29,914 nucleotides of DNA from CALEUX01 sp964608615 (GTDB taxonomy: Bacteria > Bacteroidota > Bacteroidia > Bacteroidales > Marinilabiliaceae). This document shows positions 7,224-15,891 of this stretch, in pieces. The notes under the pieces were generated by a model, which was not told the origin of the DNA, searched no databases, and saw nothing but the letters and a program-made list of their open reading frames with translations. Made by a program: the position numbers and the translations under genes. The stretch's first letter is position 1. Each line of letters begins with the position of its first letter. The stretch spans positions 1 through 29,914 of the forward strand of contig CAZSQG010000049.1 of the NCBI GenBank assembly GCA_964608615.1, read 5' to 3'.

Positions 7224-8027
7224 ATGAAAGCAGAAGACTTAAAATTCGTAGTAAAGGCAAAATACGGTGAAATTGCCGCACAAAACAAATTGCAGAATCA
7301 AAGCTCTTGCTGTGGTTCTTCGGGTTGTTGCGGTGATTTAGAATTCAGTATGATTGGTGATGAATACAAAAATATTGAAGGATACAATCGCGATGCCGAC
7401 TTTGGCCTGGGGTGTGGACTTCCTACTCATTTTGCTGAAATAAAAACAGGAAACCACGTATTGGATTTAGGTTTAGGAGCAGGCAACGATTGTTTTGTAG
7501 TACGTGCTATTGTTAGCGAAACAGGGCATGTAACCGGAATAGATTTCACCGATGCGATGTTGGATAAAGCCAATAAAAATCTTGAAAAAACAGGTTTTAA
7601 AAACATTGATTTTGTAAAGGGCGATATTTAAGATATGCCTTTAAACGACAACACATTCGATGTTGTAATAAGTAATTGTGTTTTAAATCTTGTTCCTGAC
7701 AAACAAAAAGCATTTAGTGAAATATACAGGGTATTAAAACCAGGCGGTCATTTTTGCATTTCCGATGTGGTATTGAACGGAGAATTGCCAAAAAAAATAA
7801 AAGAAGCCGCCGAAATGTATGCAGGCTGTATTTCCGGGGCAATTTTGAAAAAAAAGTACATTGAAATAATAAACCAACAGGGATTTTCAACCATTGAAAT
7901 AAAAAAGGAGAAAGAGATTGAAATTCCTGAGAATATTCTGCTTAACTACATGACACCCGATGAGACTAAAGCCTTTAAAGATGCAAAGGTTGGAATTTTT
8001 AGTGTAACCGTTAAGGCAGTTAAATAA
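7224..8027 (+). pseudogene. arsM: Arsenite methyltransferase interrupted by one in-frame TAA
   Basis: A SAM-dependent arsenite methyltransferase, which turns As(III) into methylated arsenicals. The frame is continuous except for a TAA at 7629-7631. The N-terminal half (135 codons) has the cysteine cluster SSCCGSSGCC at about residues 27-36, FGLGCGLPTHFAEIK, and the SAM site VLDLGLGAGND, then ends in FVKGDI. The other half continues in the same frame as DMPLNDNTFDVVISNCVLNL, with the YRVLKPGG motif and MYAGCISGA carrying a further conserved cysteine. Relatives usually read GDIEDMPL here, so one GAA to TAA change explains the break. An ATG (7635) lies 3 bp past the stop, so re-initiation could give two fragments. 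The rest is uneroded, so the lesion is recent, is read through, or is a sequencing error. Neighbours are arsC and acr3. Confidence 0.88.
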
Positions 8028-8106
8028 TTTGAAAACAACTCAATTTGGAGATAAATCAATTTAAATAATCAACATTTTTTTAATTGAATTATCAAACATT
8101 AAAATA

Positions 8107-9138
8107 ATGGGAAACAATAAAAAGCAAATAGGTTATTTCGAGAAATACCTAACCCTGTGGGTGGCTATCTGCATAATTGCAGGTATTGCAATTGGTCGTT
8201 TCGCAGGTGATAGCATACAGGTTTTCAGCAATATGGAGATTTACAAGGTGAATATTCCGGTTGCCATTTTAATTTGGTTGATGATTTACCCCATGATGCT
8301 TCAAATTGATTTTTCGAGCATCAAAAATGTTGGCAAACGTCCCAAAGGACTAATACTAACCATTGTAGTTAACTGGTTAATAAAACCTTTCACTATGGCT
8401 TTTTTTGCGTGGATTTTCTTCACAAAGCTCTATTCGGCATTTATTTCGCCCGAACAGGCTGGAGAATACATAGCAGGAGCCATATTGCTTGGTGCAGCAC
8501 CATGTACGGCAATGGTTTTTGTATGGAGCTATCTTACTGATGGCGACCCCAATTACACACTGGTACAGGTATCAGTAAACGACCTACTTATTTTGGTAGC
8601 TTTTATTCCAATTGTAGGACTATTATTAGGGATAACAAACATCACCATCCCCTACAACACCCTGGTAGCAAGCATTTTAGTTTTTGTAGCAATTCCTCTC
8701 CTGGCAGGCTATTTTACCCATAAACTGCTTGTAAAAGCTAAAGGAGAAGAGTGGTTTAAAACCCAATTTCTCCCCAAATTTAAACCGGTTTCAATAATAG
8801 CCTTATTGCTTACGCTTATTATGCTATTTGCATTTCAAGGAAATATAATTGTTGAGAATCCATTGATTATTATACTGGTTGCCATTCCCCTGGTTATTCA
8901 AACTTACTTTATATTTTTTGTGGCTTGGTTTAGCGGACGTAAGTTAAAACTCCCTCATTCTATTTGCTCTCCTGCTGCAATGATTGGAGCAAGTAACTTT
9001 TTTGAATTAGCAGTAGCCGTGGCAATTGCTTTATTTGGCCTACAATCTCCTGCTGCAATGGTAACAGTAGTTGGCGTATTGGTTGAAGTGCCTGTAATGC
9101 TTTCGCTTGTAAAACTTGCTAATAAGTGGAAGTATTGA
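8107..9138 (+). CDS. acr3: Arsenite efflux permease Acr3
   Basis: A 343-aa, 10-helix arsenite/H+ antiporter of the bile acid/Acr3 superfamily that exports As(III) from the cytoplasm. Conserved landmarks are IWLMIYPMMLQIDFSSI in the second helix region and the essential cysteine, here Cys133, in LLGAAPCTAMVFVWSYLTDG. The C-terminal helices carry the expected AMIGASNFFELAVAVAIALF and VVGVLVEVPVMLSLV. It is the last gene of the arsR-arsC-arsM operon and is closed by a strong hairpin 14 bp after its stop. With arsM apparently broken, reduction plus Acr3 export is the route that remains clearly functional. Confidence 0.96.
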   Translation: MGNNKKQIGYFEKYLTLWVAICIIAGIAIGRFAGDSIQVFSNMEIYKVNIPVAILIWLMIYPMMLQIDFSSIKNVGKRPKGLILTIVVNWLIKPFTMAFFAWIFFTKLYSAFISPEQAGEYIAGAILLGAAPCTAMVFVWSYLTDGDPNYTLVQVSVNDLLILVAFIPIVGLLLGITNITIPYNTLVASILVFVAIPLLAGYFTHKLLVKAKGEEWFKTQFLPKFKPVSIIALLLTLIMLFAFQGNIIVENPLIIILVAIPLVIQTYFIFFVAWFSGRKLKLPHSICSPAAMIGASNFFELAVAVAIALFGLQSPAAMVTVVGVLVEVPVMLSLVKLANKWKY

Positions 9139-9151
9139 TAATACCATATTA

Positions 9152-9193
9152 AAAAGAAGGACAGTTTATTAGTAAATATACTGTCCTTCTTTT
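9152..9193. terminator. Bidirectional hairpin terminator between acr3 and the GH2 gene
   Basis: AAAAGAAGGACAGT (9152-9165) pairs perfectly with ACTGTCCTTCTTTT (9180-9193), a 14-bp stem with a 14-nt loop. The stem ends in A on one side and T on the other, giving a U-run for either direction. It lies between two convergent genes and should serve acr3 (+) and the GH2 gene (-). Confidence 0.85.
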
Positions 9194-9229
9194 GCATAAT
9201 AAACGGTACTATAATAAAGGCATCAACAA

Positions 9230-9259
9230 CATTACTTTTACCCCAAAAAAAAAGTAATG
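9230..9259. repeat. Second hairpin in the acr3-GH2 spacer
   Basis: CATTACTTTT (9230-9239) and AAAAGTAATG (9250-9259) are perfect 10-bp inverted arms around an A-rich 10-nt loop. It has no U-run of its own in either direction. It may be a back-up terminator or transcript-end stabiliser for the GH2 gene, whose stop is 62 bp away. Confidence 0.5.
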
Positions 9260-9320
9260 ACTTCGTGTATTTATAGTAATAACAGCTTTAATTTTAGCAA
9301 ATAACTTTAGCAAACCAATC

Positions 9321-11102
9321 CTAGCGTGTTTTATACCAATCCTGCATAATAAAGAATGCTTTCTTTTTTATCCCGGTTTCAGATACAAGTCCTTTACGGT
9401 TAAAAAAATCCTGAATGCCAGGTAACTGACGACGAGCAGATCTGAAATCCATTAATATCCAGGGTGAGGTCCCTGCCAATCCATCAATACGATCTAACAT
9501 TTCCAGATTCTTAATATACAGATACTCCTGATATTCTTCAGTCCATCTTTCACCTTTATCACCATGAAGGCCTTGTAAGGCTCCTCCTCCAAATTCGCTT
9601 ATTATAATTGGCTTGTTATAAGGAATTCTCCATTGCGCTTGTTCACATTGATCAGGAGTACCGCTATACCAGCCCTTATATTGATTAAAGCTGATAATGT
9701 CAACATATTGATTTAAATTGTCTTCAACATTATTGACATTCCCCGAAGAACCCGTAACCTCCATAGCCATACTGATAAGTCGTGTATTATCCTTTGACCG
9801 GGCATAAGCAGCCAAGCCCGAAAGAAATTTATCGCGCGCCTCACCATGTGGCGTTTCATTGGCTATTGACCATATAATAACTGCGCAACGGTTTTTATCC
9901 CTGTATATCATATCCGACAACTGCTGCTGAGCATTTTTATACGTTTCAGCATTCTCCCATGAGATAGTCCAGTAAACAGGAATCTCAGACCAAACCATTA
10001 AACCCAATTTCTCGGCTTCCCTAACCATTAGTTCATTATGCGGATAATGAGCCAAACGTACATAATTACATCCTAACTCTTTGGCCCAGCCGAGCAAAGT
10101 TTTTGCATCCTCCTTTGACCACGCCCTGCCCTGACGAAAAGGAGCCTCCTCGTGAATGGATATTCCTTTAAGGAAAACCTTCTGCCCATTGAGTAAGATC
10201 TCTTTATCCTTGGTTTGTATAGTTCTAAAGCCAATTTGATCTTCAATTCGTTCACCATCCTTTGAAATAAAAACCCCATACAATTTAGGATTCCCAGGAT
10301 TCCATAATTGCGGTTTAGCTTTTATTTCGAAAGATGCTATACCATTGTCACCGGTAGTAACGCTTTGCTTTATTTTTAGTTCAGGAATCTCAACAATTAC
10401 TTTTTGCTTACCGGTTTCAGAATTAAGTTTAATCCAGCCATTAATAATCCCGGGTTTTGATTTATCAAGTTGAATAAGATAATCCTCAATATAAGTTTCC
10501 GGCACGTCAACAAGAATGACATCACGGGTAATACCCCCATAGTTCCACCAATCGGTGTTAACAGTAGGTACGGCGTCTTTGTGTCTGACATTGTTTACTT
10601 TCAGAACCACAAAATTATTACCATCTACAAGATAATCAGTAACATCAAAATTAAATGGAGTAAATCCTCCAATATGATCTCCCACATGTGTGCCGTTCAC
10701 ATATACTTTTGATTGGTAATTAACAGCTCCAAAATAAATTAATGTTCGTTGGCCAGGTGTCTTACTATAAGAAAAGTCTTTTTTAAACCAGATTGTTCCT
10801 TCATAAAAAAACAACTTAGGATCCTGAGTATTCCAATCACCAGGGATATGCATCAACGCTGATTTGTCAAAATCGTACTCAACAAGATCACCTGGTAATG
10901 TTTTCTTTTGGTTTTTAAAGAACCCATTTTCTAAAGGCAACAACCTGTAACTATAGTATCCGTTTTCAAGTGGGTCAACAATGTAATTCCAATTGCCATT
11001 TAAAGAAGTTATGTCTCTTCCATAAATATTGGATAGCAAAGGTTTCTGGGCGTTAATTGCCATTGTAAACAAGAAACAAAAAGCAATGCATATTTTTTTC
11101 AT
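9321..11102 (-). CDS. Secreted glycoside hydrolase family 2 enzyme, beta-glucuronidase-like
   Basis: A 593-aa GH2 hydrolase with a signal peptide (MKKICIAFCFLFTMAINAQ), so it acts in the periplasm or outside the cell. Domain order is a jelly-roll sugar-binding domain (about 25-200, ending in NTDWWNYGGITRDVILVDVP), an immunoglobulin-like domain (about 203-295), and a TIM-barrel catalytic domain (about 297-590). The predicted acid/base is Glu416 in IIWSIANETPHGE and the nucleophile Glu503 in IIISEFGGGALQG, both in GH2 signatures. The WWNYGGI motif is shared with beta-glucuronidases. Beta-galactosidase or beta-mannosidase activity is less likely but not excluded. It stands alone, with no SusC/SusD pair in the window, so it is not part of a visible polysaccharide utilisation locus. 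The closest non-coding neighbour is the composite repeat at 11171. Confidence 0.88.
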   Translation of the reverse strand: MKKICIAFCFLFTMAINAQKPLLSNIYGRDITSLNGNWNYIVDPLENGYYSYRLLPLENGFFKNQKKTLPGDLVEYDFDKSALMHIPGDWNTQDPKLFFYEGTIWFKKDFSYSKTPGQRTLIYFGAVNYQSKVYVNGTHVGDHIGGFTPFNFDVTDYLVDGNNFVVLKVNNVRHKDAVPTVNTDWWNYGGITRDVILVDVPETYIEDYLIQLDKSKPGIINGWIKLNSETGKQKVIVEIPELKIKQSVTTGDNGIASFEIKAKPQLWNPGNPKLYGVFISKDGERIEDQIGFRTIQTKDKEILLNGQKVFLKGISIHEEAPFRQGRAWSKEDAKTLLGWAKELGCNYVRLAHYPHNELMVREAEKLGLMVWSEIPVYWTISWENAETYKNAQQQLSDMIYRDKNRCAVIIWSIANETPHGEARDKFLSGLAAYARSKDNTRLISMAMEVTGSSGNVNNVEDNLNQYVDIISFNQYKGWYSGTPDQCEQAQWRIPYNKPIIISEFGGGALQGLHGDKGERWTEEYQEYLYIKNLEMLDRIDGLAGTSPWILMDFRSARRQLPGIQDFFNRKGLVSETGIKKKAFFIMQDWYKTR

Positions 11103-11170
11103 ATTTACTTGTAATTAAAAATATTATAGTAAAAATAATCAAAATATTAACATTTTCGATTCATAGATAA

Positions 11171-11250
11171 ATATATCCATCGCTGCGCTACCAATGACAG
11201 ATTTTTGATTTATTGATAAATAGATCCTGCGCTGCGCTCTGGATGACAGG
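11171..11250. repeat. Composite dispersed repeat, copy 1 (CGCTGCGCT core)
   Basis: An ~80-bp composite unit. It has a first half ending in CTACCAATGACAG, then an AT-rich linker with TGATAAATA, then a second half with CTGCGCTGCGCT and GGATGACAGG. The same order, spacing and total length recur at 18546-18626. It is intergenic in both places. It lies downstream of the SDR gene and upstream of the GH2 gene. It looks like a REP-type or degenerate mobile unit. Confidence 0.65.
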
Positions 11251-11290
11251 CTGACGTTGGGAAAAAGAATAAGATTACTATTTCTGCTTT

Positions 11291-12097
11291 TTATCGCATT
11301 CCATAATAGTTTTCAATCATTCTTCCAAACCACTTGTCAGGCAATATGTGGCTTAAAACAACTGATACTCTTTGTATAGGAGATGATACAATATAACGAT
11401 AAGATGGTTTTGCAGATGATACAATACGGGATATCTTTTTTGCCAGAACAATAGGGTTTAATCCTGAATTTTCGTCTTTTTCAATGGCCTTTAGTGTCAC
11501 ATTAAATTGAGGATAAGATGTATTATCCTGAGATGAAGCAATAATTTTTCTATTAGCAGTAAATTTTGTTGAAAAATCGCCGGGATTTACTACCACAACA
11601 TGAATATTAAATGGCTTTAACTCCATTCGTAAAGACTGACTATAGCCTTCAACAGCAAACTTACTTGCCGAATAAAACCCTTGAAAAGGGAGCCCCATTA
11701 AACCTCCAATAGAGCTTATGTTGATAATAGTCCCCGATTGTTGCCGTCTCATATATGGTAATACGGCTTTAATAGCTCTAACCGTACCATTAAAGTTAGT
11801 ATTCATCTGGATGTCAGATTCTTCCTGACTTGTCTCCTCCACTGCTCCGGCAATTCCCATACCGGCATTATTGATAAGCACATCAATTCTACCCTCTTTA
11901 GCAACAATGGTATCAACAACATTTTGCACCGATGCCATATCAGTCACATCCATATCAATCAGGTTAACATTGGGAATACCATCTACTTTGCGACGAATAG
12001 ACCCGTAAACATGATGCCCAGCTTCAGCAAGGTGCTTGGCCGTTACCCGGCCAAACCCTGATGAAACTCCTGTTATAAGAATAATTTTTTTTTCCAA
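11291..12097 (-). CDS. Short-chain dehydrogenase, probable 3-ketosphinganine reductase
   Basis: A classical SDR of about 269 aa. The Rossmann motif is ILITGVSSGFG (TGxxxGxG), the structural NNAG motif is in DVLINNAGMGIAG, the catalytic Ser is in INISSIGGLMG, and the catalytic Tyr/Lys are in FYSASKFAVEG. It uses NAD(P)H. No ATG is available at the front. The TTG at 12097 (MEKKIILITG) gives the normal SDR N-terminus, while GTG at 12106 or TTG at 12133 would add up to 12 residues, the latter overlapping the upstream gene. That upstream neighbour is serine palmitoyltransferase, whose product 3-ketosphinganine must be reduced by an SDR, so that substrate is inferred. A generic SDR for another ketone remains possible. 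Confidence 0.8.
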   Translation of the reverse strand: MEKKIILITGVSSGFGRVTAKHLAEAGHHVYGSIRRKVDGIPNVNLIDMDVTDMASVQNVVDTIVAKEGRIDVLINNAGMGIAGAVEETSQEESDIQMNTNFNGTVRAIKAVLPYMRRQQSGTIINISSIGGLMGLPFQGFYSASKFAVEGYSQSLRMELKPFNIHVVVVNPGDFSTKFTANRKIIASSQDNTSYPQFNVTLKAIEKDENSGLNPIVLAKKISRIVSSAKPSYRYIVSSPIQRVSVVLSHILPDKWFGRMIENYYGMR

Positions 12098-12119
12098 TTT
12101 CGGCACAAAAAGATAAAAT

Positions 12120-13322
12120 TCAGCTAATAACAACCGGCTTTAACACCCCAAGTTTTTTAAATACTTTTATTATTTTATCTATTGCAAAATCAAGCTGTTC
12201 AAAGGTATGCGTTGCCATTAGCGAAAAACGTATTAAGCAATCTTCTTTTGGAACTGCAGGTGACACTACGGGATTTACAAATACGCCTTCCTCAAAAAGC
12301 ATTTGTGTTATTTGAAGTGCTTTGGTATCGTCGTGAATAAATAGCGGTATAATGGGCGATTCACTCTTACCTGTTTCAATACCAGCATCCATAAATGCTT
12401 TTTTAGCGTAATGCGTCAGATCCCATAAATGTTGAATACGTTGGGGCTCTGATAACATGATATCAATAGCTGCCATAACACTAGCAACAGAGGCCGGCGT
12501 CATACTGGCACTAAAAATCAGTGAACGCGAATTGTGTTTTAAGTAATTAATAACAGAAGCGTCGGCTGCAATAAAGCCTCCCAAAGATGCCAGCGATTTA
12601 GAAAAAGTTCCCATAATAAGGTCAACCTTATCGGTCAAGCCAAAGTGCGATGCTGTGCCGCGGCCGCATTCTCCAATAATTCCAAGCGAATGGGCATCAT
12701 CAACCATAATACTGGCGTTGTATTTTTCGGCTAAACGAACTATCTCTGGTAGGTTTGTGATATCGCCTTCCATTGAAAAAATACCGTCAACAACAATTAG
12801 CTTTATTTTATCACTTTCGCAAAGCTTGAGTTTTGATTCAAGCGATGCCATATTGTTATGTTCAAACTTCAATACTTTGGAGAACGACAAACGGCTTCCT
12901 TCAATAATAGATGCATGATCAAGCTCGTCGAGTATTAGGTAATCATTGCGTCCGCAAAGTGCCGAAACAACACCCAGGTTAACCTGAAAACCAGTGCTGT
13001 AACATATTGCTGCTTCTTTCCCAACAAGTTTGGCAAGTTTCTCTTCTAATTCTAAATGAATATCCAGAGTACCATTCAAAAATCGCGAACCTGAGCAACT
13101 TGAGCCATACTTATCAATGGCTTTTTTAGCAGCATCCATTATTTTGGGATGACAAGATAACCCAAGATAACTGTTAGAACCGAACATCAACACCTTTTTT
13201 CCGTTAATGATTACTTCAGTATCCTGATGCGATTCAACTGCCCTAAAATAAGGATAAATACCTGCAGCCATTATTTTCTGTGGCACATCGTATTGGGAAT
13301 ATCTCTCCTGTAACAATCCCAT
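12120..13322 (-). CDS. spt: Serine palmitoyltransferase (alpha-oxoamine synthase family)
   Basis: A PLP enzyme of 400 aa that condenses L-serine with palmitoyl-CoA to 3-ketosphinganine, the committed step of sphingolipid synthesis in many Bacteroidetes. Alpha-oxoamine synthase features are GSNSYLGLSCHPK near residue 48; the PLP-stacking His136 in LDELDHASIIEG; Asp208/His211 in SIMVDDAHSLGI; and the PLP lysine Lys242 in GTFSKSLASLGG. The N-terminus (MGLLQERYSQYDVPQKIMAA followed by GIYPYFRAV) resembles the Bacteroides serine palmitoyltransferase more than BioF or glycine C-acetyltransferase, though those paralogues are the alternatives. The SDR gene lies directly downstream with a 22-bp gap (or an overlap if TTG 12133 is used), making a two-step pathway unit. 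A TAnnTTTG -7 box lies 43-50 bp upstream of the ATG. Confidence 0.87.
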   Translation of the reverse strand: MGLLQERYSQYDVPQKIMAAGIYPYFRAVESHQDTEVIINGKKVLMFGSNSYLGLSCHPKIMDAAKKAIDKYGSSCSGSRFLNGTLDIHLELEEKLAKLVGKEAAICYSTGFQVNLGVVSALCGRNDYLILDELDHASIIEGSRLSFSKVLKFEHNNMASLESKLKLCESDKIKLIVVDGIFSMEGDITNLPEIVRLAEKYNASIMVDDAHSLGIIGECGRGTASHFGLTDKVDLIMGTFSKSLASLGGFIAADASVINYLKHNSRSLIFSASMTPASVASVMAAIDIMLSEPQRIQHLWDLTHYAKKAFMDAGIETGKSESPIIPLFIHDDTKALQITQMLFEEGVFVNPVVSPAVPKEDCLIRFSLMATHTFEQLDFAIDKIIKVFKKLGVLKPVVIS

Positions 13323-13364
13323 AGTCTTTAATTATTGGTAATTAATTTAAAAATAATCAGGGCA

Positions 13365-13372
13365 CAAACTTA
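13365..13372 (-). promoter_or_regulatory. Candidate -7 promoter box for the spt-SDR unit
   Basis: On the minus strand this reads TAAGTTTG, an exact fit to TAnnTTTG, and lies 43 bp before the spt ATG. A -33 TTTG at the usual spacing is not evident, so the call rests on the -7 box and position. The remainder of the 506-bp gap 13323-13828 is AT-rich. I see no further gene, RNA or strong repeat in it. Confidence 0.45.
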
Positions 13373-13828
13373 TGAAAATTATCGTTTCGTAATTCACCTG
13401 TCTTACTCTATTATTACCTGTACCTTATTTTTTTTCTTAATAATTTTTTTTGTTAAAAAAAGGTTAGCCGGAAAGATATTTTACCAAGACTCTAAACATT
13501 TCGCATATGTTACATAAAAGATAAAGAGATCAGAAAGGTTAATTACAAGCTACCAATCAATACGCTGCCTCATCATAATAATTAGCTTCAAGCTCAGACA
13601 AACTAGAAGTTCAAGCCGAAATACTATAAATGCAGGAACCTTTTTCAGAATTGCTTAACCATTATAAAGTCCTATTCTTTAGAATCATATTTCAATAATT
13701 TAAAATCTTCATTATTTCATCAACAAACAAACGTTAACAAACAATACGACAAATGATTTAAACGCTGTAATTTTAATATCAATCGCTTAACATTCCAAAT
13801 CGCAACAAACCATCTAGTCCCGGACAAT

Positions 13829-15100
13829 TCATATTAACGATTTATTTACCCGCGAAATAACACTAAAAGCGTCTTTAATAGCACTGATCAAATCGTCAGA
13901 ATCTTCCAGTCCAATGCTGAGTCGGACCAGGTTTTCATTAATACCCAACAACCTGCGGTCCTCATATGATACATCCACGTGCGTCATCGTAGCCGGATGT
14001 TCAGCCAGGCTTTCTGTAGAACCCAGACTGACTGCCAGTTTAAACAATTTCAAATTATTCAGGAAAAGAAACGCCTCCTTTTCACCTCCCTTTATCTCAA
14101 AAGAAATCATCGAACCAGCTGAAAGACATTGCTTTTTGAAGATTGCTTTTTGCGGATCATTGTCGTTCAAAAAACCCAAATAATGAATCTTTTCAACTAA
14201 AGGATGTTGTTTTAAGTACTCAGCAACTTTTAGGGCGGTAATAGCCTGATGTTCCATCCTAATTTTAAGCGTTTCCAAACTACGTGCTACTAGCCATGAG
14301 GAATGTGGGTCAAGCATACACCCAAGAAACGTTCGCATACTCTTTAGCTGATCAATAAAAACTGTATTACCAACGCAAGCGCCAGCAATTACATCACTGT
14401 GTCCTCCTATAAACTTAGTGGCCGAATAAAGTGAAATATCAGCTCCATGCATAAGAGGATGCTGAAACACAGGCCCCAAAAAAGTATTATCAACCGACAA
14501 AACAGGTCGTTTACCTCTTTTTTCGTATGCCATTGCCAGATTACAACACATTTCAATATCGATCAGAGATATTGTAGGATTTCCAGGTATCTCGGTATAT
14601 ATAAGCCCTGGCATTTTCCCCGGAAACATTGTTTCAATCCTTTCTATAATGTCATCGGATGATTCCCTGGCAGTGAACTTTACCACATTGATATTAAACG
14701 AAGGAAGCACATGATTAAAAAAATGATCGGTACCACCATAAACAGGAGAACCATAAAGTAATATATCTCCTGGTTTAAGAAAAGTAAAAACCAACGTAGA
14801 AATAGCTGCCATGCCGCTGGAAAAAAATGCAGCAGCCTCTCCTCCATCCCACAATGCCAGACGTTTTTCAATTAAATCAAGATTTGGATTATTTACACGA
14901 CTGTAAATCATTCCCTGTTCCTCTCCTGCTTTTTTGTCACGCAATCCATAAGCCAATTCAAAAAAAGCCTTACCTGCTTCAGCCGTTTTAAATGCAAATG
15001 TGGAGGTTTGATAAAGCGGACATTTAACCGATCCCTGATTATCGGCAGGATGATAACCATACGACACCATCATGCTCTCGGGTAAAAAATCTGTGTTCAT
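13829..15100 (-). CDS. Cys/Met-metabolism PLP enzyme (methionine gamma-lyase / cystathionine gamma-synthase-like)
   Basis: A 423-aa PLP-dependent enzyme of the Cys/Met metabolism family (fold type I). PLP-phosphate contacts from the neighbouring subunit are Tyr66 and Arg68 in IYSRVNNPN. SSGMAAISTLVF is the phosphate-binding loop, Asp204 in SVDNTFLGP contacts the pyridine nitrogen, and Lys229 in LYSATKFIGGHSD is the Schiff-base lysine. LGSTESLAEHPATMTHVDV near residue 370 is the conserved substrate-site segment. The family includes methionine gamma-lyase, cystathionine gamma-synthase and cystathionine gamma-lyase, and activity cannot be separated by reading alone. The insertion ELAYGLRDKKAGEEQGMIYS before the Y-x-R motif resembles methionine gamma-lyase-like proteins. 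It is monocistronic in appearance, with a ~180-bp spacer on its upstream side. Confidence 0.85.
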   Translation of the reverse strand: MNTDFLPESMMVSYGYHPADNQGSVKCPLYQTSTFAFKTAEAGKAFFELAYGLRDKKAGEEQGMIYSRVNNPNLDLIEKRLALWDGGEAAAFFSSGMAAISTLVFTFLKPGDILLYGSPVYGGTDHFFNHVLPSFNINVVKFTARESSDDIIERIETMFPGKMPGLIYTEIPGNPTISLIDIEMCCNLAMAYEKRGKRPVLSVDNTFLGPVFQHPLMHGADISLYSATKFIGGHSDVIAGACVGNTVFIDQLKSMRTFLGCMLDPHSSWLVARSLETLKIRMEHQAITALKVAEYLKQHPLVEKIHYLGFLNDNDPQKAIFKKQCLSAGSMISFEIKGGEKEAFLFLNNLKLFKLAVSLGSTESLAEHPATMTHVDVSYEDRRLLGINENLVRLSIGLEDSDDLISAIKDAFSVISRVNKSLI

Positions 15101-15283
15101 AATACCAGTTTTTCCTTAAATTTACTTTATAACCAGTATTTATTCCACTTTTTTCACACTTTAAGTCCTTATTTCTCCATTATTTATTTTTATAGATTAT
15201 ATTTCCACGAAGCAATAATCAATTTAGTACTGACCTTCATTAGCCTGCATGCTATCTATACTATTACCCATATACTATTGCCA

Positions 15284-15847
15284 TCACTTCTGTTCCCGAC
15301 TGATAATATAAAACCCCAGCTTTGACTGATGATCCATAATTATGTCACTTTTGGATAGTCCACGAGTCATCCAAACTGAAATTATATCACCACCTGCTGC
15401 AATGGAGAATATAAATCCAAATAACAGAAATGCAATGTTGCCCAAAAAAAAAGAAATAATTAACGGCACCAGTCCTAAAACAACTAATGGAGCCAATGCA
15501 CCAAGCCTATAAACCCACACCTTAATAATTCCAACCGGATGACAGTAAGGCGATAGTGTTTTGCGATCCATTCCAAAACGTATTGAACTAAATCCTCGTA
15601 AAGAGAACAACGCAAAAACAAGTGCATGAATTAATTCGTGAATTATTATCCCAACCAGGCCACTCAAAATAAAAAGCACCATACAGGCAAATGAAATTTG
15701 TTCAAGCGGTGTCCATCCATGTATAACAAAAAATGGTACACCACATATTAAAAGAAAAGGCACCACCATTTTTAATGTGCGGTACCCTGCTTCTTCAATA
15801 GTTATTGAAACTTCCTGGAAAGATTCCTGATTGATTTCTGATTCCAA
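15284..15847 (-). CDS. DUF3267 membrane zincin metalloprotease-like protein
   Basis: A 187-aa protein with about four hydrophobic segments and the zinc-binding motif HELIH (His70, Glu71, His74) in GIIIHELIHALVFALF. This is the arrangement of the DUF3267 putative zincin peptidases. A cysteine-histidine patch (LSPYCHPVGIIKV) lies between helices and may provide the third metal ligand. Substrate and role are unknown. No ATG is present in the front part: the frame runs from a stop to TTG at 15847 (MESEINQESF), which is the likely start. It precedes no clear partner. The coiled-coil protein gene upstream ends 44 bp away, so the two may share a transcript. Confidence 0.75.
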   Translation of the reverse strand: MESEINQESFQEVSITIEEAGYRTLKMVVPFLLICGVPFFVIHGWTPLEQISFACMVLFILSGLVGIIIHELIHALVFALFSLRGFSSIRFGMDRKTLSPYCHPVGIIKVWVYRLGALAPLVVLGLVPLIISFFLGNIAFLLFGFIFSIAAGGDIISVWMTRGLSKSDIIMDHQSKLGFYIISREQK

Positions 15848-15891
15848 AGTAGTTGTTCCTTTATTAATCGCTTATGAAACGATTATCTCAC

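Noticed and set aside
13373..13828. Possible small RNA or gene in the spacer upstream of spt
   Set aside because: AT-rich sequence with frequent stops in all frames, and no convincing hairpin, tRNA-like or repeat structure was seen.
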